From Haloferax massiliensis (lineage in GTDB: Archaea; Halobacteriota; Halobacteria; Halobacteriales; Haloferacaceae): DNA of 64,000 nucleotides. Below are positions 25,132 to 33,443 of this stretch, in pieces. The DNA is taken from assembly GCF_001368915.1 (NCBI RefSeq), contig NZ_CSTE01000003.1, positions 248,001-312,000 on the forward strand, given 5' to 3'. Below the pieces are notes generated by a model. That model had not been told where the DNA came from and made no database searches. It saw nothing but the letters and a program-made list of their open reading frames with translations. Each line of letters starts with the position of its first letter. The first letter of the stretch is position 1. The position numbers were made by a program, and so were the translations under genes.

Positions 25132-26774
25132 GAATCTGCCCGGCTTTCACTGCGACTAAACACCGACTCGGCCGGAGCGCGAACGCCCGAAACCCGGGAG
25201 CTTCGAACAATAGAAAATCCGATATTATTTTCGAATACCTTGGTCTAGAACCTATTCTTACTTCACCCACAGGTTGATCCCGGATGGACGGACGTTCGGG
25301 CCCACCTGTCGAGATATTTATTCCGATAGAGGCCTGTTCTATCCCTGAAATTCACGTTCTGCCGACGAAACTGTATTTGAACTGAACGAGCCATTCGCTT
25401 TCTCACGTCGGTCTCCGAATAGCTCTCTTTTTCACGCTTAACGGGTGTTTGAGGGCTATTGTGGGTGCTTTACCGGTTCGACGATAGACGAGATGCGTTC
25501 GACAACAGTAGTCGTTCGGAAATCTGTGGTAGCTATTTGACTAGTCTCTTAGTAGTATTTGAAATTGATATGACTGGGTGACACGGAGGGGTTGGTGTCG
25601 AATTACGGACCGACCCGTAGTCGGTTGGTATCGAGATGCTCACTCGACCGAGAGGCGACGAACCGATGCCGATTAACGAGAGCTTGTTCCGAATCGCAGA
25701 ATGATTTTCGGAGACGGGCCTACATCCCTCTGTGGGCCCTTTACGGCTAATAATGAGTTTGAGTGAGAAATTCATTACACCACTATATCCGTAATTTCAG
25801 GTGCGAGAATGGGGACCTTCAGACCAAATAATCAGAGTGGTACAGAGGAGTTCGCGCGGATGGGTTCTGAAAACGAGAACTAGATATCAACGTACTAACA
25901 CCGCCATACGGCTCGAACAGTAGGTCAACTCAAAGATAGCTCGAACGTCTAACAACGGATAGCTCTACTGTCACCCGACGAGAGCGGCGAGGTGTCCTGC
26001 TTAGTCTCAGTTACGCACCCGGACCCGCACTCACGCACAACGGAGCCACCAGTATTCTGTAACTCAGAACGAGTGCGCTTATCTCCCGGACTGCGGAGAC
26101 GACGCGTGGTACGAGTCCCACAGAACAGAAGTTCAGTAGATTCGATTATAAGCGAGGTTTTGAATGGAGTACCACCAGCTTGAGGTGTCGAGAGAGCGCC
26201 GACGCCGACCTTCGGACGTTCGGGGACGTGGCTCAGGTGGCGAGTCCCTCCCACAGGCGAAGGTCTACCACCGCTGTTGTTCTATCGGCCCGTCCGTGGT
26301 CACGTCCGAAGGTGTGGATGGCCCGCACGGATTAGCCACGAACACGAGCGAGATGGTCCGGGGCTGTGAGGAACTCGTGTCGTATGTCACGCGCCACAAC
26401 GCGGTCCCCGAACTGGCGGTCATCCTCACGGGTACCTCGCTCGACCCCGAACAGCCGTTCGACCTCCAAGCGGGCGACCGCGCCGATATCACCGTCGAAG
26501 GAGTCGGGGCCCTCTCGAACTCCGTCATCACCGTATGAGTTCCACACCGACAGCTATCACGGGGGCCCAGTCTTCCGCCGGGTTGAACACACGGGGCCCA
26601 CGGGACCGTCGATAGGGTCACCGCGCCCGGTCGTGTGCGCTGAATACCGACGACAGGTCGTTTGGCGACGAGTCAGGCCCGCCTCACTTGCGTCTCGCTC
26701 GGGGGAAACGCTGGTTTCAGTCGGTCATCTTCGCTGGCGCGCTGAATCGTCGAGTTGACAGGACTGCTATCGGC
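25132..26774. other. 1.64-kb gene-poor region before the sugar locus
   Basis: No intact gene is seen. G+C is lowered in 25180-25960. The only recognisable item is the dehydratase relic at 26245-26538. Frames at 25533-25775 and 25992-26183 show no family motif. Together with the relic, the region looks like the site of a decayed operon extension. Confidence 0.45.
26164..26538 (+). pseudogene. remnant of an FAH-family sugar-acid dehydratase (2-keto-3-deoxy-pentonate type)
   Basis: The C-terminal half of this frame carries PQAKVYHRCCSIGPSVVTSE, then NTSEMVRGCEELVSYVTRHN, LTGTSLDPEQPFDLQAGD and VEGVGALSNSV. These are the order and wording of the C-terminus of fumarylacetoacetate-hydrolase-fold dehydratases that act on 2-keto-3-deoxy-pentonates in haloarchaea. 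Between VTSEGVDGPHGL and ATNTSEMV about 20-25 residues expected in intact enzymes are missing, and the N-terminal metal-binding half is absent, so it is a deletion relic. MEYHQLEV at the start may be the original N-terminus. It lies next to an intact pentose-oligomer locus, suggesting the pathway enzyme moved or was lost. Confidence 0.7.
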
Positions 26775-27908
26775 CTATTGGCCCGCCGCCGCCTCTAACG
26801 GCTGTTCGCCGCGAGAGAGAATGTTAATGCCGTCCGAGCGCCGAAAGAGATGCAGTCGCTCCTCGTCGAAGGCCAACGAGAGTTCCTGATTCGTGTCGGG
26901 TTTGACGTCCCCGGGCACGCGGACCCAACACTCGTCGCCGTTGATGTCGAAATGGAGGTAGTTGTCCGAACCCACCGGCTCGCGGACGTCGAGGTACGCG
27001 CGAACCGCGTTCGGCTCGCCGCCGTCTGTGAGCGTGATGTTCTCGGGGCGGATACCGAGCACGAACTCGTCGATACCGTCCGCGTATCGGTCGATGCGTT
27101 CGAGGACCCGCTCGGGGAGGTCGTAACTGAAGCCGTCGGCGACCAGCGACGACCCGGACAACTGCACCTCGAACTGGTTCATCGGCGGGTTCCCGACGAA
27201 GTCGCCCACGAACAGGTTCCGCGGTTCGTTGTATATCTCCTCCGGCGTCCCTATCTGCTGGAGTTCGCCGCCGTCGACGACCGCGATGCGGTCGGACATC
27301 GTCATCGCCTCCTCTTGGTCGTGGGTGACGTACACCGTCGTCGTCCCGAGCGTGTCCTGTAGCTGCTGAAGCTCCGTCCGCATGTGCAGTCTGAGTTTGG
27401 CGTCCAGATTCGAGAGCGGTTCGTCGAACAGGAAGACCGACGGCTCGCGCACGATGGCGCGGCCCGTGGCGATGCGCTGTTGCTGCCCCCCCGAGAGGTT
27501 CCCGGGATACTTGTCGAGTTGGTCCGTGACGCCCATCATCTCCGCCGCCTCCGTCACCCGCTTGTCGATCTCCTCTTCCGGGAGGTCGGTCGTCAACTGC
27601 AACCCGTAGCTCATGTTCTTCCGCGCGGTCATGTGCGGGTACAGCGCGTAGTTCTGAAACACCATTGCGACGTCGCGGTCCTGCGGCTGTACCCCGTTGA
27701 CGACCCTGTCTCCGATTCGTATCGTCCCGTCCGTGATATCTTCCAGACCCGCAATCATCCGGAGCAACGTCGACTTACCCGACCCAGAGGGACCGACAAT
27801 CGTCAGAAACTCCCCGTCTGCTATCTCGAAGCTGATGTCGTCGACGGCGACGATGTCCGAGTCGCCGCCGTAGACTTTCCGCACGCTTTCGATGCTAACA
27901 GTACTCAT
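26775..27908 (-). CDS. MalK/UgpC-type sugar ABC transporter ATPase
   Basis: A protein of 377 residues with Walker A GPSGSGKST (about 39-47), VFQNYALYPHMT, signature LSGGQQQRIATGRAIV, Walker B VFLFDEPLSNLD and YVTHDQEEAM. It then has the TOBE/MalK-type C-terminal domain (about 240-377) containing VLGIRPENITL. Such ATPases serve carbohydrate importers. It is transcribed away from the binding-protein and permease genes that start at 28113, and the 200-base gap holds promoters for both. It resembles the ATPases of haloarchaeal xylose/arabinose importers. Confidence 0.92.
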   Translation of the reverse strand: MSTVSIESVRKVYGGDSDIVAVDDISFEIADGEFLTIVGPSGSGKSTLLRMIAGLEDITDGTIRIGDRVVNGVQPQDRDVAMVFQNYALYPHMTARKNMSYGLQLTTDLPEEEIDKRVTEAAEMMGVTDQLDKYPGNLSGGQQQRIATGRAIVREPSVFLFDEPLSNLDAKLRLHMRTELQQLQDTLGTTTVYVTHDQEEAMTMSDRIAVVDGGELQQIGTPEEIYNEPRNLFVGDFVGNPPMNQFEVQLSGSSLVADGFSYDLPERVLERIDRYADGIDEFVLGIRPENITLTDGGEPNAVRAYLDVREPVGSDNYLHFDINGDECWVRVPGDVKPDTNQELSLAFDEERLHLFRRSDGINILSRGEQPLEAAAGQ

Positions 27909-28074
27909 ACTGCGTGGGTTGCCAAGAGAACTAATAATAGTTGTGGTTACGCTTTTCAGACCGAATCAATCGGGAGCAGAATGTGTTCTGAGCTCCGTCC
28001 GCTCCCGTACGTCCGCGGCGGACTACCGACGGGGACGAGTCCGACCACATCTACCGGCAGTATTAGTCACGGAA

Positions 28075-28088
28075 AATAGTTTAATCCA
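28075..28088 (+). promoter_or_regulatory. TATA box for the sugar importer operon
   Basis: The sequence AATAGTTTAATCC is centred about 30 bases before the ATG at 28113 and would give a leader of a few bases. Similar AATAGTT words occur in the boxes of the arabinofuranosidase gene (minus strand near 35005) and the ATPase gene. Confidence 0.45.
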
Positions 28089-28112
28089 TACCCCTACACG
28101 TAGGTACGACAC

Positions 28113-29498
28113 ATGGTTCGAGAAGCCTTCACTAGTAGCACCCGTCGAAAGTTTATCAAGTCGGCAGGAGTCACAGGGACCGTCGCACTCGCAGGCTGCG
28201 CCGGTAACGGCGACAACGGCGACGGCAGTGGCAGTGACGGCGATAGCAGCGGCGGCGATAACACCGACGGCGGCAGTTCCGGCGACACGAGAAGCGAATC
28301 CTACGAGATCACGTTCTGGGAACTGTTCAGCGGTGGCGAAGGGCCGATCATGGAGAGCATCGTCAACAAGTTCAACGAGGAACAGCCGCTCGACACCGAC
28401 GCGGAGGTGACCATCAATCGGCAACGAACACCGTGGAACGAGTACTACAACAAGCTGTTCACCGCGCTCTCGGGAGGGCAAGCGCCCGACATGGCGGTCA
28501 TGCACGCGGCGTATCTTCGAGCGTGGGACGGCGGTATCGACGCGATGGGAACCTACACCGACACGGCCTCCATCGAGAGCGATTACACCGCGAGCCACTG
28601 GGACCTCGTCACGGTCGACGGCAACGTCAACGCGCTGCCGATGGACATGCACCCCATCGGCGTGTACTACAACAAAGACCTATTCGAGCAGGCCGGACTG
28701 GACCCGGAGAGCCCGCCGACGAACTGGTCTGAGTTCCAGCAAGCGGGCAACGCAGTCGCCGAGAACACCGACGCGGCGGCGTTCACCCAGTCGCCGTACA
28801 ACGACGGGTTCGGGTCGTTCCGGACGTGGAGCACGTGGGTCAAACAGCAGGGTGGGAACCTCTACGACGACGAGTGGAACCCGACTTTCGACAACGAGGC
28901 CGGCACGAACATCGCCCAACTGTTCTCAGACATGACCGGCGACATGGGCTGGGCCCCCGCCACGAGCGAGGACACGTGGGGGAACAACGCGTTCCAGAAC
29001 GGGACGTGCGCGATGGCGATGAACGGAACGTGGTACGTCGCGGCACTCTCCGGTGTCGAGGACCTCAACTGGGGCTTCTTCGAGCCGACCGTCGGACCGA
29101 ACAAACAGCAGGATAAGGTCTGGGCCGACGGCCACTCCATCGTCCTCCCGAAGAAGGAGGGCCGGAGCGACGCTAAGTCGGAGATCGCCGCCGAGGTCGC
29201 CCACTGGATGACCACGCAGAACCCCTCGTGGGGTGCCGAGGCCGGTCACCTGCCCGCCGCGAACAGCATCTACGAGTCCGACGCCTTCCAGAACAGCCCG
29301 TACTACGACAAGACGCTCAACAAGTACGTCGAGATGGCCGAGAACGGCGACTACTTCTACCACCCGAAGGTCCCGAACGGCGACCCGAACGCGCAGAACT
29401 GGTACACCTGGCTCGTCGACATCTGGGCGCACAACACCGACCCGCAGTCGGGTATTCAGTCCGGCATCGAGACGGTCTCCAACGGCATCTCGGAGTAA
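28113..29498 (+). CDS. sugar ABC transporter substrate-binding lipoprotein
   Basis: A protein of 461 residues. RRKFIK at residues 11-16 is a twin-arginine signal and LAGC at 26-29 a lipobox. A 30-residue Gly/Asp/Ser linker follows, then a family-1 (MalE/UgpB-like) fold: YEITFWELFSGGEGPIMESIVNKFN, GQAPDMAVMHA, MHPIGVYYNKDLFEQAGLDPE and PTNWSEFQQAGNAV. WGNNAFQNGTCAMAMNGTWY and HSIVLPKKEG are typical late motifs. It is the first gene of a four-gene unit. The neighbouring arabinofuranosidase suggests pentose oligosaccharides as ligand. Confidence 0.93.
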   Translation: MVREAFTSSTRRKFIKSAGVTGTVALAGCAGNGDNGDGSGSDGDSSGGDNTDGGSSGDTRSESYEITFWELFSGGEGPIMESIVNKFNEEQPLDTDAEVTINRQRTPWNEYYNKLFTALSGGQAPDMAVMHAAYLRAWDGGIDAMGTYTDTASIESDYTASHWDLVTVDGNVNALPMDMHPIGVYYNKDLFEQAGLDPESPPTNWSEFQQAGNAVAENTDAAAFTQSPYNDGFGSFRTWSTWVKQQGGNLYDDEWNPTFDNEAGTNIAQLFSDMTGDMGWAPATSEDTWGNNAFQNGTCAMAMNGTWYVAALSGVEDLNWGFFEPTVGPNKQQDKVWADGHSIVLPKKEGRSDAKSEIAAEVAHWMTTQNPSWGAEAGHLPAANSIYESDAFQNSPYYDKTLNKYVEMAENGDYFYHPKVPNGDPNAQNWYTWLVDIWAHNTDPQSGIQSGIETVSNGISE

Positions 29499-29504
29499 GT
29501 ACAC

Positions 29505-30437
29505 ATGGGGATAGCAGAACGCATCACGGGAGGTGAGACCGCGGCGAACAGCAAGACAATCATGGGCTTCCGCAAGGAGACCATCGAGGGTGCCCTCTGG
29601 TCGCTTCCGTACCTCGCCGTATTCACGGTGTTCCTCGTCTGGCCCGCGGTGAGAGGCCTCTACATGAGCCTCCACACCTACCCGAACAAGTTCGACCTCA
29701 CACAGACGGAGTGGGTCGGCCTCCAGAACTACGTCGAACTGTTTCAGGACCCGGTGTTCTACAACGCCATGGAGGGAACGCTCCTCTTCGTCGCCGTCTC
29801 GGTCCCGGCGCTCGTACTCCTCGGACTGGTGATGGCGCTCGGCGTGAACCGAGACGTCGCCGGTAAGCGGACGCTCCGTGCCATCTACTTCAGCCCGTAC
29901 GTTCTGACCGTCGCGGTCGTGGCGCTGGTCTGGGGACAGGTGTACTCCCAGAGCTACGGGCTCATCAACTACTACCTCGGCTTCGTCATGGAGAACCCGC
30001 CGGGGTGGCTCACCTCGTCTGACCTCGTGATGGCGTCGCTCGCGTTCATGACGGTGTGGTGGCTCGTCGGCTTCAACTTCGTCATCTTCCTCGCCGCCCG
30101 GCAGAGCATCCCCGAACGGCTCTACGAGGCCGCCCGGCTCGACGGCGCGACCGGCTGGCGCGCGTTCAAGGACATCACGCTCCCGCAGATGCGAAACTCG
30201 GTCGTGTTCGTCGTCATGGTCCAGTTCATCCTCCAGTTCCAGGTGTTCGCACAGCCCTACATCATGACGCAGGGCGGCCCGAGCGACTCCTCGGACACGC
30301 TGGTCTACTACCTCTACCGGAGCGCGTTCTCCCAACAGCAGTTCGGCTACGGCGCGGCAATGGGGTACGTGCTGGTCGCCATCCTCATCCTCATCGCAAT
30401 CGTGAACTTCAAAGTAATCGGTGATTCAAATGACTGA
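29505..30437 (+). CDS. sugar ABC transporter permease (MalF/UgpA type)
   Basis: A protein of 310 residues with six predicted helices. WSLPYLAVFTVFLVWPAVRGLYMSL is the first helix and its typical start. LYEAARLDGATGWRAFKDITLPQMRNSV is the EAA loop that docks to the ATPase. It begins six bases after the binding-protein stop and overlaps the next permease by eight bases. The N-terminal 30 residues are soluble. Confidence 0.93.
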   Translation: MGIAERITGGETAANSKTIMGFRKETIEGALWSLPYLAVFTVFLVWPAVRGLYMSLHTYPNKFDLTQTEWVGLQNYVELFQDPVFYNAMEGTLLFVAVSVPALVLLGLVMALGVNRDVAGKRTLRAIYFSPYVLTVAVVALVWGQVYSQSYGLINYYLGFVMENPPGWLTSSDLVMASLAFMTVWWLVGFNFVIFLAARQSIPERLYEAARLDGATGWRAFKDITLPQMRNSVVFVVMVQFILQFQVFAQPYIMTQGGPSDSSDTLVYYLYRSAFSQQQFGYGAAMGYVLVAILILIAIVNFKVIGDSND

Positions 30438-31305
30438 AACGACGCAATCGCGCTCGGTCAGCTCCTACCTGACCGAGGACGCCGTTCGAAACGCCCTGTT
30501 GCACGTGTTCCTCTACGGGCTCGCGTTCCTCATGTCGGTCCCGTACCTGTACACGCTTTCACGGTCGTTCCAGCCGAACGAGCTGTTGCGCGACCCGCAG
30601 CCCTACTGGATTCCGCCGCTCGTGGGAGAACCCATCACGCTCGAACACTACCAGTACCTGCTGAACAACACGCTCGTCGTGGAGTGGACCATCAACACGT
30701 TCATCATCGCCGGCGGGGCGACGATTCTCATCGTGGTCATCGACTCGATGATCGCGTTCTCGCTCACCCGGCTGGACTGGCCCGGACAGGGCGTCATCAT
30801 GGGGATAATCCTCGCGAGCTTCATGGTCCCGTACTACATGAACATCGTCCCGCTGTACCAGATCGTCTCGGACCTCGGGCTGATTAACTCCTACTGGGGC
30901 GTGATCATGCCGGCGGCCGCCAGCCCGCTCGGCGTGTTCCTCCTGTATCAGTTCTTCAGAGACATCCCGGTCGAGTACGAGGAGGCGGCCAGACTCGACG
31001 GGTTCACCACCTTCCAAGTGTACACGCGCATCATCCTGCCGCTCGCGAAGCCGATTCTCTCGGCGCTGGCGCTGTTCATGTTCGTCTACAACTGGAACGC
31101 GTTCCTCTGGCCCCTGCTCGTGCTGTCGAACGAGACGGCCTACACGCTCCCAATCGGGCTCGTGAACCTCTATCAGGGGAACATCGACACGCCCGGTCTC
31201 CACATGGCCGTCGCGATTCTGGGGTCCCTGCCGCTGTTCATCATCTACCTCATCTTCCAGGGACAGATCGTGCGCGCGGTGCAGATGCAGGGCGCGACGG
31301 GATGA
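30430..31305 (+). CDS. sugar ABC transporter permease (MalG/UgpE type)
   Basis: A protein of 291 residues from the ATG at 30430 (MTETTQSRSVSSYL); a GTG at 30421 is a less likely start. It has six helices, with VPYEEAARLDGF-like EAA loop wording (EYEEAARLDGFTTFQVYTRIILP) and YNWNAFLWPLLVLSN, both typical of MalG-like permeases. It overlaps the genes on each side (eight and four bases), showing coupled translation with its partner permease and with the YesL-like gene. Confidence 0.93.
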   Translation: MTETTQSRSVSSYLTEDAVRNALLHVFLYGLAFLMSVPYLYTLSRSFQPNELLRDPQPYWIPPLVGEPITLEHYQYLLNNTLVVEWTINTFIIAGGATILIVVIDSMIAFSLTRLDWPGQGVIMGIILASFMVPYYMNIVPLYQIVSDLGLINSYWGVIMPAAASPLGVFLLYQFFRDIPVEYEEAARLDGFTTFQVYTRIILPLAKPILSALALFMFVYNWNAFLWPLLVLSNETAYTLPIGLVNLYQGNIDTPGLHMAVAILGSLPLFIIYLIFQGQIVRAVQMQGATG

Positions 31306-32027
31306 CTACGAGTGACGGCGACGCCGCGGACCCCACCGTCGGCGTTCATCGCGCGCTCGCGACCGCGGCCCGGCAGGTATACCGCCACCCCCTGCCGATG
31401 GTGGCGATCAGCGTCGGGTGGGTCCTCGCGTCCCTCCCGCTCGTCACCATCGGGCCGGCGACGCTGGGCGCGTACGGTGCGGTTCGGTCCGTCCGAGAGA
31501 ACGGTCGGGTCGACCGCGAGGCGGTCAGGGAGACGCTTGCAGCCCACTGGCTTGATTCGGTCCTGTTCAGCGGGCTGCTGGTCGTGTTCCCGGCCATCGC
31601 CGTCCTCTATCTGGGACAGTACGCGGCGACGAGCGACCCCCTTTCGGGCGTCTTCGGTGCGGTCGGCTTCTACCTGGCGTATCACGCCTGGGTCGTCTTC
31701 GCCTTGGCGTTCGTCTCGCTCGCCGACGGCGCGGACGCGGTCGACGCCGTCACGGGAGGATACCGGTGGTCGGTCGAGAACCCGGTCGCGACCGTGCTCG
31801 TCGGTATCGTCACCGGGACGCTCTTGCTCGCGAGTGCGGTGCTGACGATTGCGCTTCCGCTCGTGTTCCCCGCGCTCGCGGCCGCGTTCCACACGGAACT
31901 GGTCGCCTCGACGGACGACTCGTCAGACGGCGAGGAGACGGACGCGACCGAAGCGACCGTCTCGAAGGAGCGTCCTATCGCCGGAGACGGCCGAAAAAAC
32001 GACGTTTCGACGACGTCCGGGCGGTAA
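31302..32027 (+). CDS. YesL/DUF624-like membrane protein of the sugar locus
   Basis: A protein of 241 residues with about five hydrophobic helices. RALATAARQVYRHPLPMVAIS near the start and LPLVTIGPATLGAYGAVR match the YesL/DUF624 pattern (pairs of helices, 'l-t-lp-ltigpa-aal'). Such genes often accompany plant-polysaccharide transporters, with unknown role. The ATG overlaps the permease stop (ATGA). The tail after residue 200 is acidic and Thr/Ser-rich. It converges on the secreted hydrolase gene with only nine bases between stops. Confidence 0.75.
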   Translation: MTTSDGDAADPTVGVHRALATAARQVYRHPLPMVAISVGWVLASLPLVTIGPATLGAYGAVRSVRENGRVDREAVRETLAAHWLDSVLFSGLLVVFPAIAVLYLGQYAATSDPLSGVFGAVGFYLAYHAWVVFALAFVSLADGADAVDAVTGGYRWSVENPVATVLVGIVTGTLLLASAVLTIALPLVFPALAAAFHTELVASTDDSSDGEETDATEATVSKERPIAGDGRKNDVSTTSGR

Positions 32028-32036
32028 ACGCCCCCG

Positions 32037-33365
32037 TCAGTCGTTCAACCGTAACGAGGCCACTCCGTAGTTAATCTCACACAGCTCCGCGTCGGCCGCG
32101 GTCGACGTCAGTTGAAGCAGTTCGTCGCCGTGCCGGGAGGGAAGCAGCGGCGTCGTCCAACCGACGAACGCCCGGCCGCCGAGTTCGCTCTCCGTCTCGA
32201 ACGACAGCGGGGCGTCGACCGCCTCCCAGTCGCCGCTCCCGTCGAGGTTCGAGTTCGCGAGCACGACCTCACCGTTCCCCTCGGCGAGGTCTCGGTTCCC
32301 GTCGACGAGCTGTTTTCCAGACACGAGTATCGTTCCGTCTTTGCCGCCGGCCCGCGTCCACGTCACGTACGGACCGTTGATGAACCGCCGACCGTCGGCC
32401 GTCGAGACGAGGGTCCCCACGTCGGTCGGGTCGCCCCAGTCGCGGCCGTCCGGCGAGGTCTTGACGTGGACCTCGCCGTACAGGTAGTCCGGCCCGATGA
32501 CCTCGTAGCTCATCATGTACGTGCCGTTGGGGAGCGGGGTGACGGTCGGCATCCCCGGGCGCGTCGTCTCGTCCGGGACGGCCGCGACCAACTGCTCGTC
32601 GCCCCACGTCTGGCCGCCGTCCGCAGAGGCCTTGTACGCGACAAGCTGATTGTAGTCGTCGTCGCTCCCCATCCGTTCGTCGGCGAAGTAACAGACGAGG
32701 TTCCCGTCGTCGTCGAGCCCCAGTTCCGGCTCCCAGACGGGGCTGTTCCCGTCGTAGGGGACGGCCTTGCCGCCCGTGACGACGGTGCTCACGAACTCCC
32801 AGGACTCCCCGCAGTCGGTGCTGGCGTACAGGTCGATGCTCGTCTCGCCGAGTTTGCCGATCTCGCCCTCGGGGACGTCTTCGGGGTCGTCGAGTATCGG
32901 GATGGAGTTCCCGGCGGCGAGGACCGTCCCGGCCGGCCACGAACCGACCGCGTGCGGGAGTTCGAACAGCGTCGGCTGGTACCGAAGTCCCCAGTCCTTC
33001 CCGCTCGTGTCGTGAATCTCGGAGAACTTCGACCAACTCTCCCCTCCGTCGGTGCTCCGGTAGACGGGGAAGTACGGCTCCGACCCGCCGCTCATCGACG
33101 GGTAGTACTCGAAGGTCGCGAGCAGTTGCTTCTCGCCGCCAGTTCCCGACCCGTGTTTCAGTCGCGTGACTCGGGGATACAGCGCGCCGGGCGCAGGCGC
33201 GCCCGACGGGGGCGAGTACAGCGTTCCTTCGACGTCTGTCTGTTCGTCGTCGCGCCCGCGGCCCGCGATAACGCCCGTGGACCCGACCGCTGTGGCCCCG
33301 ACGGCGCCGACCGCGGCGAGGTACTTCCGGCGGCTGTGCTGGCGGCTGGAATCGCGTTCGTTCAT
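32037..33365 (-). CDS. Tat-exported sialidase-fold hydrolase, probably GH93-like exo-arabinanase
   Basis: A protein of 442 residues. RRKYLAAVGAVGATAVG (residues 12-28) is a Tat signal, with no lipobox, so the enzyme is released or membrane-held by its signal helix. The body shows beta-propeller repeats with Asp-box-like words: YRSTDGGESWSKF, YASTDCGESWEFV, YKASADGGQTWGDE and VKTSPDGRDWGDP. YPRVTRLKHGSG and YQPTLFELP resemble the first blades of GH93 exo-alpha-1,5-arabinanases and sialidases. Position beside GH51 and the importer favours an arabinan substrate. Sialidase-like activity on another glycan cannot be excluded. It has its own TATA box near 33391-33400. Confidence 0.72.
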   Translation of the reverse strand: MNERDSSRQHSRRKYLAAVGAVGATAVGSTGVIAGRGRDDEQTDVEGTLYSPPSGAPAPGALYPRVTRLKHGSGTGGEKQLLATFEYYPSMSGGSEPYFPVYRSTDGGESWSKFSEIHDTSGKDWGLRYQPTLFELPHAVGSWPAGTVLAAGNSIPILDDPEDVPEGEIGKLGETSIDLYASTDCGESWEFVSTVVTGGKAVPYDGNSPVWEPELGLDDDGNLVCYFADERMGSDDDYNQLVAYKASADGGQTWGDEQLVAAVPDETTRPGMPTVTPLPNGTYMMSYEVIGPDYLYGEVHVKTSPDGRDWGDPTDVGTLVSTADGRRFINGPYVTWTRAGGKDGTILVSGKQLVDGNRDLAEGNGEVVLANSNLDGSGDWEAVDAPLSFETESELGGRAFVGWTTPLLPSRHGDELLQLTSTAADAELCEINYGVASLRLND

Positions 33366-33388
33366 GACGCTGTTATGCGTTCACACGA

Positions 33389-33402
33389 TACGATAATAAC
33401 TG
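33389..33402 (-). promoter_or_regulatory. TATA box for the secreted hydrolase gene
   Basis: On the minus strand AGTTATTATCG lies about 30 bases before the ATG at 33365. Just upstream, between this box and the GH51 stop, TTCTTTTTCG (33423-33432 on the minus strand) is a T-run likely to end the GH51 transcript. Confidence 0.45.
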
Positions 33403-33443
33403 TATCCCCGCTGTCAGCTCGAAAAAGAACGACGACGGCTCCG

